DNA from: an uncultured Faecalicatena sp.
GTDB taxonomy: Bacteria > Bacillota > Clostridia > Lachnospirales > Lachnospiraceae
DNA length: 64,000 nt
Direction: 5' to 3'
NCBI GenBank assembly: GCA_948468385.1
Contig: CAOKHZ010000015.1
Location: forward strand, 1 to 64,000
Part shown: piece by piece, positions 43,498 to 52,642 of the stretch
How the letters are laid out: every line of letters begins with the position of its first letter
How positions within the stretch are numbered: the stretch's first letter is position 1
Translations under genes and position numbers: made by a program
The notes under the pieces: generated by a model
Databases searched by the model: none
Told to the model about the DNA's origin: nothing
What the model saw: the letters and a program-made list of their open reading frames with translations, nothing else

Positions 43498-43513
43498 GAA
43501 CGGTAAAGGTATT

Positions 43514-44245
43514 TCATTGTCGTCGCATTTGCCGCAGGAAGAAGTATACCGCGAGTGCGATGGCGGCGATTGCATAGCCGAGTACCCAGTAAAGGTGTGG
43601 GAAGATGGCGACGTAGTTGCCACCGAGCACGGCCCGTTCTAGCTCCACCGCATGGACAAAAGGAAGGACGTTGGCAATTTTCTTAAAAATGCCGCCCACG
43701 AGGTCGAGGTCGAACCATACGCCGGACAACCAGGCGGTCAGGTTGGTGAGCAACGCCCCGCAGATGCCTCCTACCTGCTTTACGCCAAGCAAGCTGCCGC
43801 AGAGCAGTCCGAGCGCGATGAAGAACAAGGACACGGGGATGATGAACAGCACCGCGTACACAATTGTGACCGTTACGGGCAATCCGAGCGCGATGCCTGC
43901 GATGTAGCAAACCACGCTCTGCGCCGCCGCGATCGGCAAAATCGGCAGCGTGTAGCCGAAAATGAAATCCCGGGCGGTCAGCGGGGTCGTGTAGAGCCTT
44001 TGTAATAATGCGCTTTCCCTATCCTTGGCAATCAGGGTGGCGGAAAACAATGTCATAAAGGAAAGGCCGAACACCGTGATGCCGGGCGTGAGGCTTTGAA
44101 TTTCAAACAAGCTGACCGGGATGTTTGCCTGGATGGCGGAAAGTAAAAATATCAAAACAAGCGGGAATCCCAGGCCGAATCCCAGACTCAAGGGATCGCG
44201 CAAGATTTCCTTTGCAGTTCTTCCAGAAAATGCTAGTAGTCTCAT
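43514..44245 (-). CDS. ABC-2-type permease
   Basis: A 243-residue membrane protein with six hydrophobic segments and a conserved ABC-2 block before the fourth (FGYTLPILPIAAAQSVVCYI). It overlaps the ATPase gene upstream by 4 bases (ATGA), so they form an operon and a drug or polysaccharide exporter. A TetR-like gene 20 bases further upstream is the probable regulator. Confidence 0.85.
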   Translation of the reverse strand: MRLLAFSGRTAKEILRDPLSLGFGLGFPLVLIFLLSAIQANIPVSLFEIQSLTPGITVFGLSFMTLFSATLIAKDRESALLQRLYTTPLTARDFIFGYTLPILPIAAAQSVVCYIAGIALGLPVTVTIVYAVLFIIPVSLFFIALGLLCGSLLGVKQVGGICGALLTNLTAWLSGVWFDLDLVGGIFKKIANVLPFVHAVELERAVLGGNYVAIFPHLYWVLGYAIAAIALAVYFFLRQMRRQ

Positions 44246-44988
44246 ATCACAACCTCGCTTCCTTCATTTATAATTGCCACGAATGCGTCCTCAAATTTTT
44301 CCGTTTTGGCAGTGGCCTTTAATTCCTCGGCGGTTCCCAATGCAAGGAGGTGCCCGTCCTTCATGATGCCAATGCGGTCAGAGAGATTCTCGGCCTCTTC
44401 CATGTAATGGGTGGTCAGGATGATGGTAATCTTGTCTTTGAGAATGCGGATGATTTCCCACAAATCATGTCTGGCGAGCACGTCCAGTCCCAGGGTCGGC
44501 TCGTCGAGGAAAAGGATGTTCGGCTCGCCAATCAGTGCCATGGCGATACTTAATCGGCGTTGCCAACCGCCGGACAACTTCGCGGCTCTTTTATTCAGGA
44601 TTTGTCCCAGGTCGAATTGTTCGGAAAGCTCAGCCGTTTTTCGTTCTTTTTTCTCCTTGGAAAAACCGTGGATGCCGCACATCAGTTCCAGGTTTTCTTT
44701 CACGGTCAGGTTCGGCGCGACAGCGGTTTCCTGCGGTGACACGCCAATACATTTTTTAACGTTGGCCGTGTCCGTTAGAATGCTGTTTCCATTCAGGTAG
44801 GCATCCCCGCTTGTCGGCTTTGTCAGGCAGGAGAGCATCTTAATCGTGGTCGTCTTTCCCGCTCCGTTGACACCGAGCAGGGCAAACAGTTCGCCCTCGT
44901 TTATGGCCAGGTCCAGGCCGTCAACCGCGGTCAGGTCTTTATATCGCTTGGTCAGTTTTTTAGTTTCAATCGCGTTCATTTTAGTCAT
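44242..44988 (-). CDS. ABC transporter ATP-binding protein (drug-export type)
   Basis: A 248-residue ATPase. Walker A GVNGAGKTT, Q-loop VSPQETAVAPNLTV, signature LSGGWQRRLSIA, Walker B ILFLDEPTLGLD and H-loop LTTHYMEEA. Partner is the permease that overlaps its 3' end. The set with a TetR-like regulator is typical of multidrug or peptide export. Confidence 0.92.
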   Translation of the reverse strand: MTKMNAIETKKLTKRYKDLTAVDGLDLAINEGELFALLGVNGAGKTTTIKMLSCLTKPTSGDAYLNGNSILTDTANVKKCIGVSPQETAVAPNLTVKENLELMCGIHGFSKEKKERKTAELSEQFDLGQILNKRAAKLSGGWQRRLSIAMALIGEPNILFLDEPTLGLDVLARHDLWEIIRILKDKITIILTTHYMEEAENLSDRIGIMKDGHLLALGTAEELKATAKTEKFEDAFVAIINEGSEVVI

Positions 44989-45007
44989 TCCCCCATATAA
45001 TAAGCAC

Positions 45008-45556
45008 TTAGTGACCGTCCTTGGGTAACTTACGTGTGAATGTATTTTTTAGTCCTTCATAGGCATCCGTCAGCACCTTGCTGATAAATTCGTCGTCCCA
45101 ATCAAGATACGCGGTGGCAACCATCGTGGCAATGCCGTGGACGTACAGCCACATTTCCAAGTGGAAAAGATAGGCTGCATCCTCGTCTACGCCCAGATTG
45201 TTTTCAATCAGTTTTAATAGCGGCATGACGGATTCGCGGTCTTCCTCTATTTTTTCATGGGAGCGGTCGCGCATGAAAAGCAGCTTGAACAGTTCCCGTT
45301 TTTCCTTGGCAAAACGAATGTAAGCCATGCCGCTTGCTTTGTAGGGCGGGTATTTCCCATTTGCCATGTCCGTTTGTAAATAGGATTCATAGAGGGTGTT
45401 CGCGGCTGACAAGACTTCCCGCTGTACCTCTTCCATGTTTTTAAATAGGCCAAAAATCGGCTTGACGGAGCAGCCGAGCTCTTCGGCCATCGCGAAAGCG
45501 ATTTTAAATGGCCGAATGCCGTTACTATCGCGGCCGCAGGCCGTGAATAGTAACAT
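45008..45556 (-). CDS. TetR/AcrR-like regulator with altered N-terminus
   Basis: A 182-residue form from ATG 45556. The recognition part FKIAFAMAEELGCSVKPIFG matches TetR helices 2-3, and the C-terminal ligand domain is well kept (YPPYKASGMAYIRFAKEKRE, LLFMRDRSHEKI, YLFHLEMWLYVHGIATMVA). Helix 1 looks wrong: expected FTREEI-type sequence is seen only in a shifted frame just upstream (ADFTR, then EEIQQ in another frame). Either the start is unusual or a frameshift damaged it. The open frame continues to 45649. It precedes an ABC exporter, the probable target. Confidence 0.6.
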   Translation of the reverse strand: MLLFTACGRDSNGIRPFKIAFAMAEELGCSVKPIFGLFKNMEEVQREVLSAANTLYESYLQTDMANGKYPPYKASGMAYIRFAKEKRELFKLLFMRDRSHEKIEEDRESVMPLLKLIENNLGVDEDAAYLFHLEMWLYVHGIATMVATAYLDWDDEFISKVLTDAYEGLKNTFTRKLPKDGH

Positions 45557-45753
45557 GTTGTTGTATTTCCTCGTGAAATCCGCTATACTAAAGAGCTGTA
45601 AGAAAAGGACGAGCAAGATGCACAAAGGAAACATGCCGCTTTGCGGCACACATCCGGCGCAGGAAACAAATAAAACATAAGCATTTTACTTGTTTCCTAT
45701 ATTTCCGGCAGTTCTTAAGAGTGTTGATAAGCAGAAAACATAAGGTGGAGAAT

Positions 45754-46911
45754 ATGGAGCAGTATAAACAAGAAAAGAATATGGACATGTTGGGGACTTC
45801 CCGCTTGTCGTTGGGCGAGGGGAAGCATCTGATTGACCGTTTGGAGCGGGAGCACGGCTTGGCGAACCCGGAGATGGCGGCCTTGATTGAATCCAATTGC
45901 CCCGAGTTACGTGATTATGCGAGGGTCAAGGCGCGGGGCATTGCGGATCGACAATATGGCAAGGGCATCTTTATTCGGGGATTGATTGAGTTTACCAATT
46001 ATTGTAAAAATGACTGTTATTATTGTGGGATTCGTTGCGGGAATGCCAAGGCCAAAAGGTATCGTTTGAGCACGGAGGAAGTCATGGCGTGTTGCCGGGA
46101 GGGAGAGCGGTTGGGATTTCGCACCTTCGTGTTACAAGGGGGGGAGGATCCTTATTACACGGATGAGCGGATGGTGGAATTGATACGAAGGATTCGCGCG
46201 GCACATCCGGAGTGCGCGATTACGTTGTCCATTGGCGAGCGGGAGCGGGAAAGCTATGAGCGCTTTTGGGAGGCCGGGGCGGATCGTTACCTATTGCGCC
46301 ATGAGACGGCCTCCGAGTCTCATTATCGGAAACTGCATCCGCACAATTTATCGCTGGAGCGCCGCATGCAATGTCTGAAAAATCTCAAGGAGATTGGTTT
46401 TCAGACCGGGTGCGGGTTCATGGTGGGAAGCCCGGGGCAAACGGCAAGACAATTGGCAGAAGATTTTGCGTTTATCAGGAAACTGCATCCCGAGATGGTA
46501 GGGATAGGTCCCTTCATTCCGCACCATGACACCCCGTTTGCCAACGAGGCGCGGGGCGGTTTGGAACTTACGTTGTACCTTTTGAGCCTGCTTCGCATCC
46601 AGCAGCCGGATTTGCTATTGCCCGCAACCACGGCTCTGGCGACCATCCATCCTCGGGGTCGCGAGATGGGAATCGAGGCGGGGGCCAATGTCGTGATGCC
46701 GAACTTGTCGCCGTCAGACGTGCGTGACAAGTATTCGTTGTATGACGGGAAGGTGTGCACGGGAGATGAGGCGGCCGAATGCAGGGAGTGTTTAGAGCGG
46801 CGTATAGAGAGCGTGGGTTATCATGTCGTGGTCGGCAGGGGCGACCACCGCGGCCATATCAGATGTGGAATGACTCCCGCCACAAGAACGCCGATGGCGT
46901 TCTTGAATTAG
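45754..46911 (+). CDS. hydE: [FeFe]-hydrogenase H-cluster maturase, radical SAM
   Basis: A 385-residue HydE. The radical SAM motif CKNDCYYCG (C-x3-C-x2-C) is at about residues 93-101, preceded by GIFIRGLIEFTNY. Later blocks LQGGEDPYY, TLSIGER, LRHETASESHYRKLHP, GFMVGSPGQT and IGPFIPHHDTPF are typical. HydE makes part of the dithiolate-containing di-iron subcluster with HydG and HydF. GGTGGAGAAT precedes ATG 45754; the frame opens at 45721. HydF and HydG are not in the window; the hydrogenase itself is at 9805-11271. Confidence 0.93.
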   Translation: MEQYKQEKNMDMLGTSRLSLGEGKHLIDRLEREHGLANPEMAALIESNCPELRDYARVKARGIADRQYGKGIFIRGLIEFTNYCKNDCYYCGIRCGNAKAKRYRLSTEEVMACCREGERLGFRTFVLQGGEDPYYTDERMVELIRRIRAAHPECAITLSIGERERESYERFWEAGADRYLLRHETASESHYRKLHPHNLSLERRMQCLKNLKEIGFQTGCGFMVGSPGQTARQLAEDFAFIRKLHPEMVGIGPFIPHHDTPFANEARGGLELTLYLLSLLRIQQPDLLLPATTALATIHPRGREMGIEAGANVVMPNLSPSDVRDKYSLYDGKVCTGDEAAECRECLERRIESVGYHVVVGRGDHRGHIRCGMTPATRTPMAFLN

Positions 46912-46938
46912 GTGAAATCTAGAAAAGAGGTGGGATGT

Positions 46939-47655
46939 ATGAATCTTGGTGACTATAAGGAGTATGTTTCGGCAGAAACCATGATGGGGCCAAATAGTGT
47001 AAGGATATTGGCGGAGCTATTTGACAAATATCCTTTACAGTTTGTTTCTGGTGACGTGATTCTCGACTTAGGATGTGGGACGGGATTGACAAGTATTGTC
47101 ATCGCGAAAGAGACCGGGGCGAAGGTTTTCGCAAATGATTTATGGATAAGTGCAAAAGAAAATGAAAAACGGTTTGCCAAATGGGGTGTTGGAGGGCAAA
47201 TAACGCCTATTTGTGAAGATGCGAGCCATCTTCATTTTGAAAAAAAGCTATTTCGTGCCCTGGTTAGTATCGACTCTTATCATTATTTTGCGGGAAAGAA
47301 GGGATTTTTCCAGGAAAAGATTTTGCCATTTATGAAGGATGACGGAGTGGTTATGATTGGAATCCCGGGTCTGAAGGAGAAATATATAGGCCGTGCCGAA
47401 GAACTTCTTTCCGATTGGCTTGGAAATGATGCCCATATGTTCAAAAGTCCAAAACAATGGAAGGAACTTATCGGTGCCAGCGACAGAATCGAGTCAGTGA
47501 AAACATGGGAAATGGATTGCTTTGACGAAGCATGGGACGATTGGCTTGGAACGAATAATAAATTCGCTCTTGACGATAAACGACACTTTGAAGCAATCAT
47601 TAAACCATATACTTGCTTTGTGGGCATTTATATCAAGATGAAAAAGGCACTGTGA
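46939..47655 (+). CDS. SAM-dependent methyltransferase
   Basis: A 238-residue class I methyltransferase. Motif I VILDLGCGTGLTSIVIAK (about 49-66), then FANDLWISAKEN, ICEDASHLHF and a post-motif RALVSIDSYHYFAGKKGFF. GAGGTGGG lies upstream of ATG 46939. It follows HydE by 27 bases, but a role in H-cluster maturation is not implied. The substrate is unknown. Confidence 0.8.
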   Translation: MNLGDYKEYVSAETMMGPNSVRILAELFDKYPLQFVSGDVILDLGCGTGLTSIVIAKETGAKVFANDLWISAKENEKRFAKWGVGGQITPICEDASHLHFEKKLFRALVSIDSYHYFAGKKGFFQEKILPFMKDDGVVMIGIPGLKEKYIGRAEELLSDWLGNDAHMFKSPKQWKELIGASDRIESVKTWEMDCFDEAWDDWLGTNNKFALDDKRHFEAIIKPYTCFVGIYIKMKKAL

Positions 47656-47748
47656 TACGGAACCGGAGTAGACGCAACAAGGGAAAATCGGTTGAAAAAG
47701 TAATACGGGTGTAATATAATCTATTATAAAAATTAGGAGATGCTTATA

Positions 47749-47796
47749 ATGGCCAAAGAGGCTACTTTACAAGTGATTTTTAATTTCATACTTTGA
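47749..47796 (+). pseudogene. 5' stub of a RelB/DinJ-family antitoxin gene
   Basis: TAGGAGATG precedes the ATG, with TATAAT about 20 bases before it. The 15-codon ORF begins MAKEATLQV, which I know as the start of RelB/DinJ antitoxins (MAKEATLQVRMD), then diverges and stops. The rest of the antitoxin and any toxin are gone. Confidence 0.4.
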
Positions 47797-47827
47797 GGAA
47801 AATTGTATTATGAATGTGTAGTGTCAC

Positions 47828-47959
47828 ATGCGAAAGACTGCTTTTGTTCAGAAATTGCTTGAAAAGTATAAATATCCCTATTTGTCAGGGGGGTGTTTAA
47901 AGCGAAAAATTGGGACGAAACGGAGTGAAAATCGGGATTTGGTGGAGGCGTTGAAATGA
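47828..47959 (+). CDS. small ORF overlapping the hydrolase start
   Basis: A 43-codon frame containing FVQKLLEKYKYPYLSGG ends in ATGA overlapping the next gene's start. It has no clear ribosome-binding site. It may be a remnant; I do not recognise it. Confidence 0.2.
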   Translation: MRKTAFVQKLLEKYKYPYLSGGCLKRKIGTKRSENRDLVEALK

Positions 47960-49023
47960 AGAAAAAAAGAATAATATTGAAAAGCATAAAATGGGCGGTG
48001 TTTGCTGTTTTTATATTAGTAGTTGTATTCTTTTTGGTTAGGGCAATCGGAAAAGCAATTTACAACATAACTCCGGATGGCGGTATTAATGAATCAATGT
48101 ATATTGATGTTAACGGTACAAAACAGTGGATTAATATCTATGGAGAGGATATAGATAATCCTATCTTGCTTTATTTACATGGCGGGCCCGGATCGGCAAC
48201 AAGCGATATTGATTATGCATTTACAAGAAAATGGGCAGACGTATATACCGTGGTAACATGGGACCAACGTAATTGCGGAAAAAGCTACGATGCAGAACAG
48301 AATGATATTGTATTGACACGGGAAATATTTTTGACGGACGGAAAGGAAGTAACAGAGTTTATACTGGATTACCTTTCAAAAGATAAGTTGACGATTCTCG
48401 GACACTCATGGGGGTCGATTTACGGAGCAAATCTGGTACTTGAATATCCAGAATATTATGAATGTTTTATCGGAACCGGGCAGCTTGTTGACTATATAGA
48501 GAATGAAGAGGTTTTCCGGCAGGAGGCGCTGCTATGGGCAGAAGGTGACAAAGAAACTTTAGAATTAGTAAATCAGTTGACTCCTAACAATGTTACTATG
48601 GAACACATTACTGCAAGAAATACAATTATGCGAAAATATGGCTATGATATGATGGCGCATGGTTCTGATTATAATTTATTTGCAACAATAATATTTAACC
48701 CGAATTATTCTATTATTGATTGGCTGGATTATTTCAAAAGAGATATGAGCGTCTATTTGGATTTTTTTGCTTCTGAAGAATTTGCTTCGTTTTCTTTGAA
48801 AGGCAGGATTGATTATCAAATGCCGTTTTATAATATAAATGGAGATAAGGATTATCAAACAAACTATAAATTGGCACAAGAGTATTTCGAACAAGTAAAT
48901 GCGCCATATAAACAAATGTATTTAATGAAAAATATGACGCATGGTTTATTGGAATCAGATTCAGAAGGATTTTCTGAGATTGTTCATCAAATTGCAGAAA
49001 TGGAAAAACAAGATAAGCATTAG
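47956..49023 (+). CDS. membrane-anchored alpha/beta hydrolase (prolyl aminopeptidase-like)
   Basis: A 355-residue protein with an N-terminal membrane segment (about 11-32) that would place the enzyme outside. Oxyanion-hole motif LYLHGGPGSATS, then WDQRNCGKS, and the nucleophile elbow ILGHSWGS. The His near the C-terminus is in MTHGLLE, and an acid is likely in NINGDKDY. The HGGPG motif is typical of proline iminopeptidases and related hydrolases. The gene is more AT-rich than its neighbours, a sign of possible transfer. Confidence 0.8.
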   Translation: MKKKRIILKSIKWAVFAVFILVVVFFLVRAIGKAIYNITPDGGINESMYIDVNGTKQWINIYGEDIDNPILLYLHGGPGSATSDIDYAFTRKWADVYTVVTWDQRNCGKSYDAEQNDIVLTREIFLTDGKEVTEFILDYLSKDKLTILGHSWGSIYGANLVLEYPEYYECFIGTGQLVDYIENEEVFRQEALLWAEGDKETLELVNQLTPNNVTMEHITARNTIMRKYGYDMMAHGSDYNLFATIIFNPNYSIIDWLDYFKRDMSVYLDFFASEEFASFSLKGRIDYQMPFYNINGDKDYQTNYKLAQEYFEQVNAPYKQMYLMKNMTHGLLESDSEGFSEIVHQIAEMEKQDKH

Positions 49024-49126
49024 TAATAGACGTAGTAGATAAGAGATAACTTCCGGTTATGACGTTTTTAATTTAGGTGAATATGGATAGTGATAAGAAG
49101 ATGACGGTGATGGTGGGAGGCGAAGT

Positions 49127-49384
49127 ATGGAGTATGTGTTAGAGTTTATTTTGGAATTCGTCTTTGAGGCCGACATGGAGGCGAGCAAGAGCAGCAAAGT
49201 GCCTAAATATATACGGTATCCGTTGATCGTATTGATATCCTTGTTTTTTGTTTTCGTTATCGGGCTTATAATTTTTACGGGAATCTTATCCTTAAAGGAA
49301 CATGTGATTGCAGGAGTATTGTTGATTTTAATCGGGGTGTTCATGCTTGTGGCGTGTGTCAGGAAGATGAGGAGGAAGGATTGA
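49127..49384 (+). CDS. small membrane protein
   Basis: An 85-residue protein with two membrane segments (YPLIVLISLFFVFVIGLIIF and AGVLLILIGVFMLVACV). The N-terminus is acidic and the C-terminus basic (RKMRRKD), suggesting an inside C-terminus. No family I recognise. GGGAGGCG precedes the ATG. Confidence 0.55.
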   Translation: MEYVLEFILEFVFEADMEASKSSKVPKYIRYPLIVLISLFFVFVIGLIIFTGILSLKEHVIAGVLLILIGVFMLVACVRKMRRKD

Positions 49385-49482
49385 GGAGACGATTCATCGG
49401 CATTTGATTGTCGCGGGGAAGGCTTTGTAAAGAGAAAATGGTAAACGGAAGGCAAAAACTGTATGCCGGGAGGAGGATGCAT

Positions 49483-51195
49483 ATGAATGAGAATCGAGCG
49501 GGGCTTGGATATCAGAATTTTGAAGAGGTGAGGACGAGGCATATCTTTTATATAGACAAGACGGATTTCATTAGGGAATGGTGGGAATATGCGGATAAAG
49601 TCACGCTTATCACGCGCCCGCGAAGGTTTGGTAAGACACTTAACATGAGTACGGTCGAATGCTTTTTTTCGAATAAATATGCGGGCAGGAGCGATTTGTT
49701 CGAAGGGCTTTCTATATGGGAACATAGATCTTCGGATGGAAATTATAAGTATAGGGAAATGCAGGGGACGTTTCCGGTGATATTCTTAAGTTTTGCCAAT
49801 ATCAAGGCGAAAAAATATGCGGATATGGAATACAAGATTACCGAAGTCGTTGCGAAGTTGTATGAGAGAAACAAGTACTTGTTAGAAGGAAACTTGCTGA
49901 GCGAAAATGAGAAGAAATATTATAAGGGCATAGTGCCAGGAATAGGCGGCGAGGTGGTGACGGGAGCCATTAATTCCATGACCGACTTTATGTGTCGCCA
50001 TTATGGAAAGAAAGTGATAATTCTTCTGGATGAATATGATACCCCGATGCAGGATGCATGGGTGTCGGGGTATTGGGACGAGGCAGTGGAACTCTTTAGT
50101 GGTTTGTTCAATGCGACGTTTAAGACGAATGATTATCTTGACAGAGGATTGATTACCGGGATTACGAGGATTGCAAAAGAGAGCATTTTTACGGGAATGA
50201 ATAATCTTGAGGTCGTCACCACGACTTCGGATAAATATGAAACGGCGTTTGGGTTTACGGAGAAGGAGGTGTTTTCTTCTCTTGACGACGTGGGGCTTGG
50301 CGAGGAGAAACAAGAGGTAAAAAGGTGGTATGACGGTTTTACGTTTGGCGGGCATGCCGATATTTATAACCCATGGTCAATCGTATCGTTTATCGGTAAA
50401 AAAGAGTATGACACGTACTGGGCAAACACGAGTGGGAATGGATTGGTTAATTCGCTGGTGAGGACGGGATTGCCAAATATCAAACAGACAATGGAAGGCC
50501 TTTTGCAAGGTGGAAGCTTTGAGACGGAAATGGACGAGAAAATTGTTTTTGACCAGTTAAATGGCAGTCCGGGCGCGGTGTGGAGCTTGTTGCTTGCAAC
50601 GGGATATTTAAAAGTGCTGGATTTTCGACGGGTCGGAGAGCGTAAAAAGAAGGTATATACGTTGGCACTTACGAACATGGAAGTGACAAGCATGTTTGAA
50701 GACATGGTTAAGGGGTGGTTTGAAGGCGGAACAGAAATCTACTATAACGAGTTTATAAATGCCTTACTAAGTGACAATGTCAGGAAAATGAACACGTTTA
50801 TGAACAAGGTGGCACTCAATACGTTCAGTTCTTTTGACAGTGGCAACAAGCCGTCCGAACAAGCGGAACCGGAACGCTTTTATCACGGTTTCGTGCTTGG
50901 AATGGTGGTAAATCTTGCGGATGCATACAAAGTTCGTTCTAACCGGGAAAGCGGCTATGGACGATATGACGTGATGATAGAACCATATGATAAAACAAAG
51001 AAAGCGTTTATTTTTGAATTTAAAGTGTTGGATATGGACGAGGATGAGAAAACTTTAGCGGATACCCTCGTTAATGCCCATGCGCAGATAGAAGAAAAGC
51101 GGTATGAGGAGGAACTTTTGGCAGCTGGATTTGCGCCGGGGCAGATTCGGAAGTATGGATTTGCATTTAGGGGGAAGGAATGTCTGATTGGCTAG
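49483..51195 (+). CDS. AAA-ATPase-like / PD-(D/E)XK nuclease family protein (DUF1703 type)
   Basis: A 570-residue protein. The N-terminal half is an AAA_9-type domain: YQNFEEVRTRHIFYIDKTDF, the P-loop RPRRFGKTLNMS (about 44-55), and Walker B-like VIILLDEYDTPMQDAW. The C-terminal DUF1703 nuclease-like domain has YDVMIEPYDKTKKAFIFEFK (D ... E-F-K) and QIRKYGFAFRGKECLI. GGAGG lies 7 bases before ATG 49483. Such proteins are numerous in gut anaerobes and of unsettled function. The window's first gene is a paralogue judged by its tail. Confidence 0.8.
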   Translation: MNENRAGLGYQNFEEVRTRHIFYIDKTDFIREWWEYADKVTLITRPRRFGKTLNMSTVECFFSNKYAGRSDLFEGLSIWEHRSSDGNYKYREMQGTFPVIFLSFANIKAKKYADMEYKITEVVAKLYERNKYLLEGNLLSENEKKYYKGIVPGIGGEVVTGAINSMTDFMCRHYGKKVIILLDEYDTPMQDAWVSGYWDEAVELFSGLFNATFKTNDYLDRGLITGITRIAKESIFTGMNNLEVVTTTSDKYETAFGFTEKEVFSSLDDVGLGEEKQEVKRWYDGFTFGGHADIYNPWSIVSFIGKKEYDTYWANTSGNGLVNSLVRTGLPNIKQTMEGLLQGGSFETEMDEKIVFDQLNGSPGAVWSLLLATGYLKVLDFRRVGERKKKVYTLALTNMEVTSMFEDMVKGWFEGGTEIYYNEFINALLSDNVRKMNTFMNKVALNTFSSFDSGNKPSEQAEPERFYHGFVLGMVVNLADAYKVRSNRESGYGRYDVMIEPYDKTKKAFIFEFKVLDMDEDEKTLADTLVNAHAQIEEKRYEEELLAAGFAPGQIRKYGFAFRGKECLIG

Positions 51196-51248
51196 TATAG
51201 TTGGATTAATCCTTTAAACGGAAGGAGGCAATTAAGGAGGGAAAAAAC

Positions 51249-51809
51249 ATGATTACCGTTCGCGATGCTACGATGGAGGATGCCGGGCGCATCTTGGAAA
51301 TTTACGATTATTATGTCAAAAACACGGCGATAACCTTTGAATACGATACGCCGTCTCTCGACGAATTCAAGGGGCGGATGGAAAAGACGATGCAGCGATA
51401 CCCATATCTGGTCATTTTGAAAGATGGACGTATTGAAGGGTATGCATACGCGGGTGCCTTTGTCGGCAGGGCGGCCTATGACTGGTCTTGTGAGATGACC
51501 GTTTATCTTGACCATGGTGCAAGAAAGTGCGGGATGGGCCGGAAAATTTATGAAGCCCTGGAACATGCTTTGCGCGACATGGGCATCCTCAATTTATACG
51601 CATGCATTGGCTATCCGCAAAATGAGGATGAATATTTGACAAGGAACAGTGCCGATTTTCATGAACATCTTGGTTTCGTGAAAGTTGGCAAGTTTCATAA
51701 ATGCGGCTATAAATTCGGCCGCTGGTACGACATGATTTGGATGGAAAAAATCATCGGGGAACACGGCGAGGATCAGAGGCCGGTTACGGGGCATTTGCAA
51801 ATATGTTGA
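51249..51809 (+). CDS. GNAT acetyltransferase, phosphinothricin-acetyltransferase-like
   Basis: A 186-residue GNAT. The start VRDATMEDAGRILEIYDYYV, TAITFEYDTPS, EGYAYAGAFVGRAAYDWSCE, and HLGFVKVGKFHKCGYKFGRWYD agree with the PAT/BAR branch that acetylates small amines such as methionine sulfoximine. AAGGAGGG precedes ATG. The acetyl-CoA site GARKCGMGRKIY is present. Substrate not proven. Confidence 0.82.
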   Translation: MITVRDATMEDAGRILEIYDYYVKNTAITFEYDTPSLDEFKGRMEKTMQRYPYLVILKDGRIEGYAYAGAFVGRAAYDWSCEMTVYLDHGARKCGMGRKIYEALEHALRDMGILNLYACIGYPQNEDEYLTRNSADFHEHLGFVKVGKFHKCGYKFGRWYDMIWMEKIIGEHGEDQRPVTGHLQIC

Positions 51810-51886
51810 GTGAGGAATGTGAGGCATTGGATAAAGGCAATGATAATGGGTGCTGGTCGGCAGACATAAGCGAAAAGGAGGAGAAC

Positions 51887-52138
51887 ATGGCATCAGTTAC
51901 ATCTTTAGGATTGGGTAAGACAATGGAAAAGAAGCTTCATTCAGTCGGTATTCATTCGGCCGAGGAATTAACAAAAATTGGTAGTAAACAAGCGGTCTTT
52001 CGACTCAAAGAACGGTATCCAAACACTTGTGTCGTCATTCTTTATCATTTAGAAGCGGCCATTCGTGGTGTTGAGATTAAGCAACTGGATGATAGTTGTA
52101 AAACGGAATTGAAAACCTATTTTAAGCAATCGTTATAG
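51887..52138 (+). CDS. TfoX C-terminal-domain protein
   Basis: An 83-residue helix-hairpin-helix-like protein. LGLGKTMEKKLHSVGIHSAEEL, then IGSKQAVFRLKERYP, CVVILYHLEAAIRGVEIKQLD matches the TfoX_C pattern (L-x-x-V-G-I-x-T-x-x-E-L ... L-Y-x-L-E-A-A-I-R-G). AAGGAGGAG precedes ATG 51887. Stand-alone TfoX_C proteins are common in Firmicutes and their function is unclear. Confidence 0.8.
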   Translation: MASVTSLGLGKTMEKKLHSVGIHSAEELTKIGSKQAVFRLKERYPNTCVVILYHLEAAIRGVEIKQLDDSCKTELKTYFKQSL

Positions 52139-52177
52139 GCTGTCCGAGAGCAACAGAAAGGTTTATGGAGGTATTAC

Positions 52178-52636
52178 ATGCTTACAATTATTTATGGTGA
52201 TGTAGAAGAAAGCATTTATAACACGAGTGTATATTTTAAAAATACGTATGAGCCAGAATGGCTTGAATCAAAACTTGCGAAAAGGATGATTAAGGATGTT
52301 GACGATTCGGATGTTTTAAGTGGAGAATGCATAAACAGCCCGGTCTTGGGACAAATTCCGCCGGAACGATTATCAGGAGGCGTGAAAACATTATTGTTGA
52401 TATTGAACGAGCCGGACAAAGTGTTCAATGCTTCTACATGCGGGGATAATTGTGCAAAATGGATCCTGGAAATTGGGAGCCGGATAGACGTGACCATTAA
52501 TCTCAGGCATATGATGGGGTTTGGGAAAGACACAGAGTTTGAGGTGACAATCAAGAATGGTGGTGAAATTGCGCATTCCATGAAAGAGTTACTTCCTATA
52601 GCCAGTAAGTATTTAAATGCGATGAAACAGGAGTAG
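52178..52636 (+). CDS. DUF4869-like protein
   Basis: A 152-residue soluble protein. The blocks YNTSVYFKNTYEPEWLES, KDVDDSDVLSGECINSPVLG and NASTCGDNCAKWILEIG match what I recall of DUF4869. Function unknown. It ends 6 bases before the P-loop gene at 52643, so the pair is co-transcribed and probably co-functional. Confidence 0.7.
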   Translation: MLTIIYGDVEESIYNTSVYFKNTYEPEWLESKLAKRMIKDVDDSDVLSGECINSPVLGQIPPERLSGGVKTLLLILNEPDKVFNASTCGDNCAKWILEIGSRIDVTINLRHMMGFGKDTEFEVTIKNGGEIAHSMKELLPIASKYLNAMKQE

Positions 52637-52642
52637 GGAACC

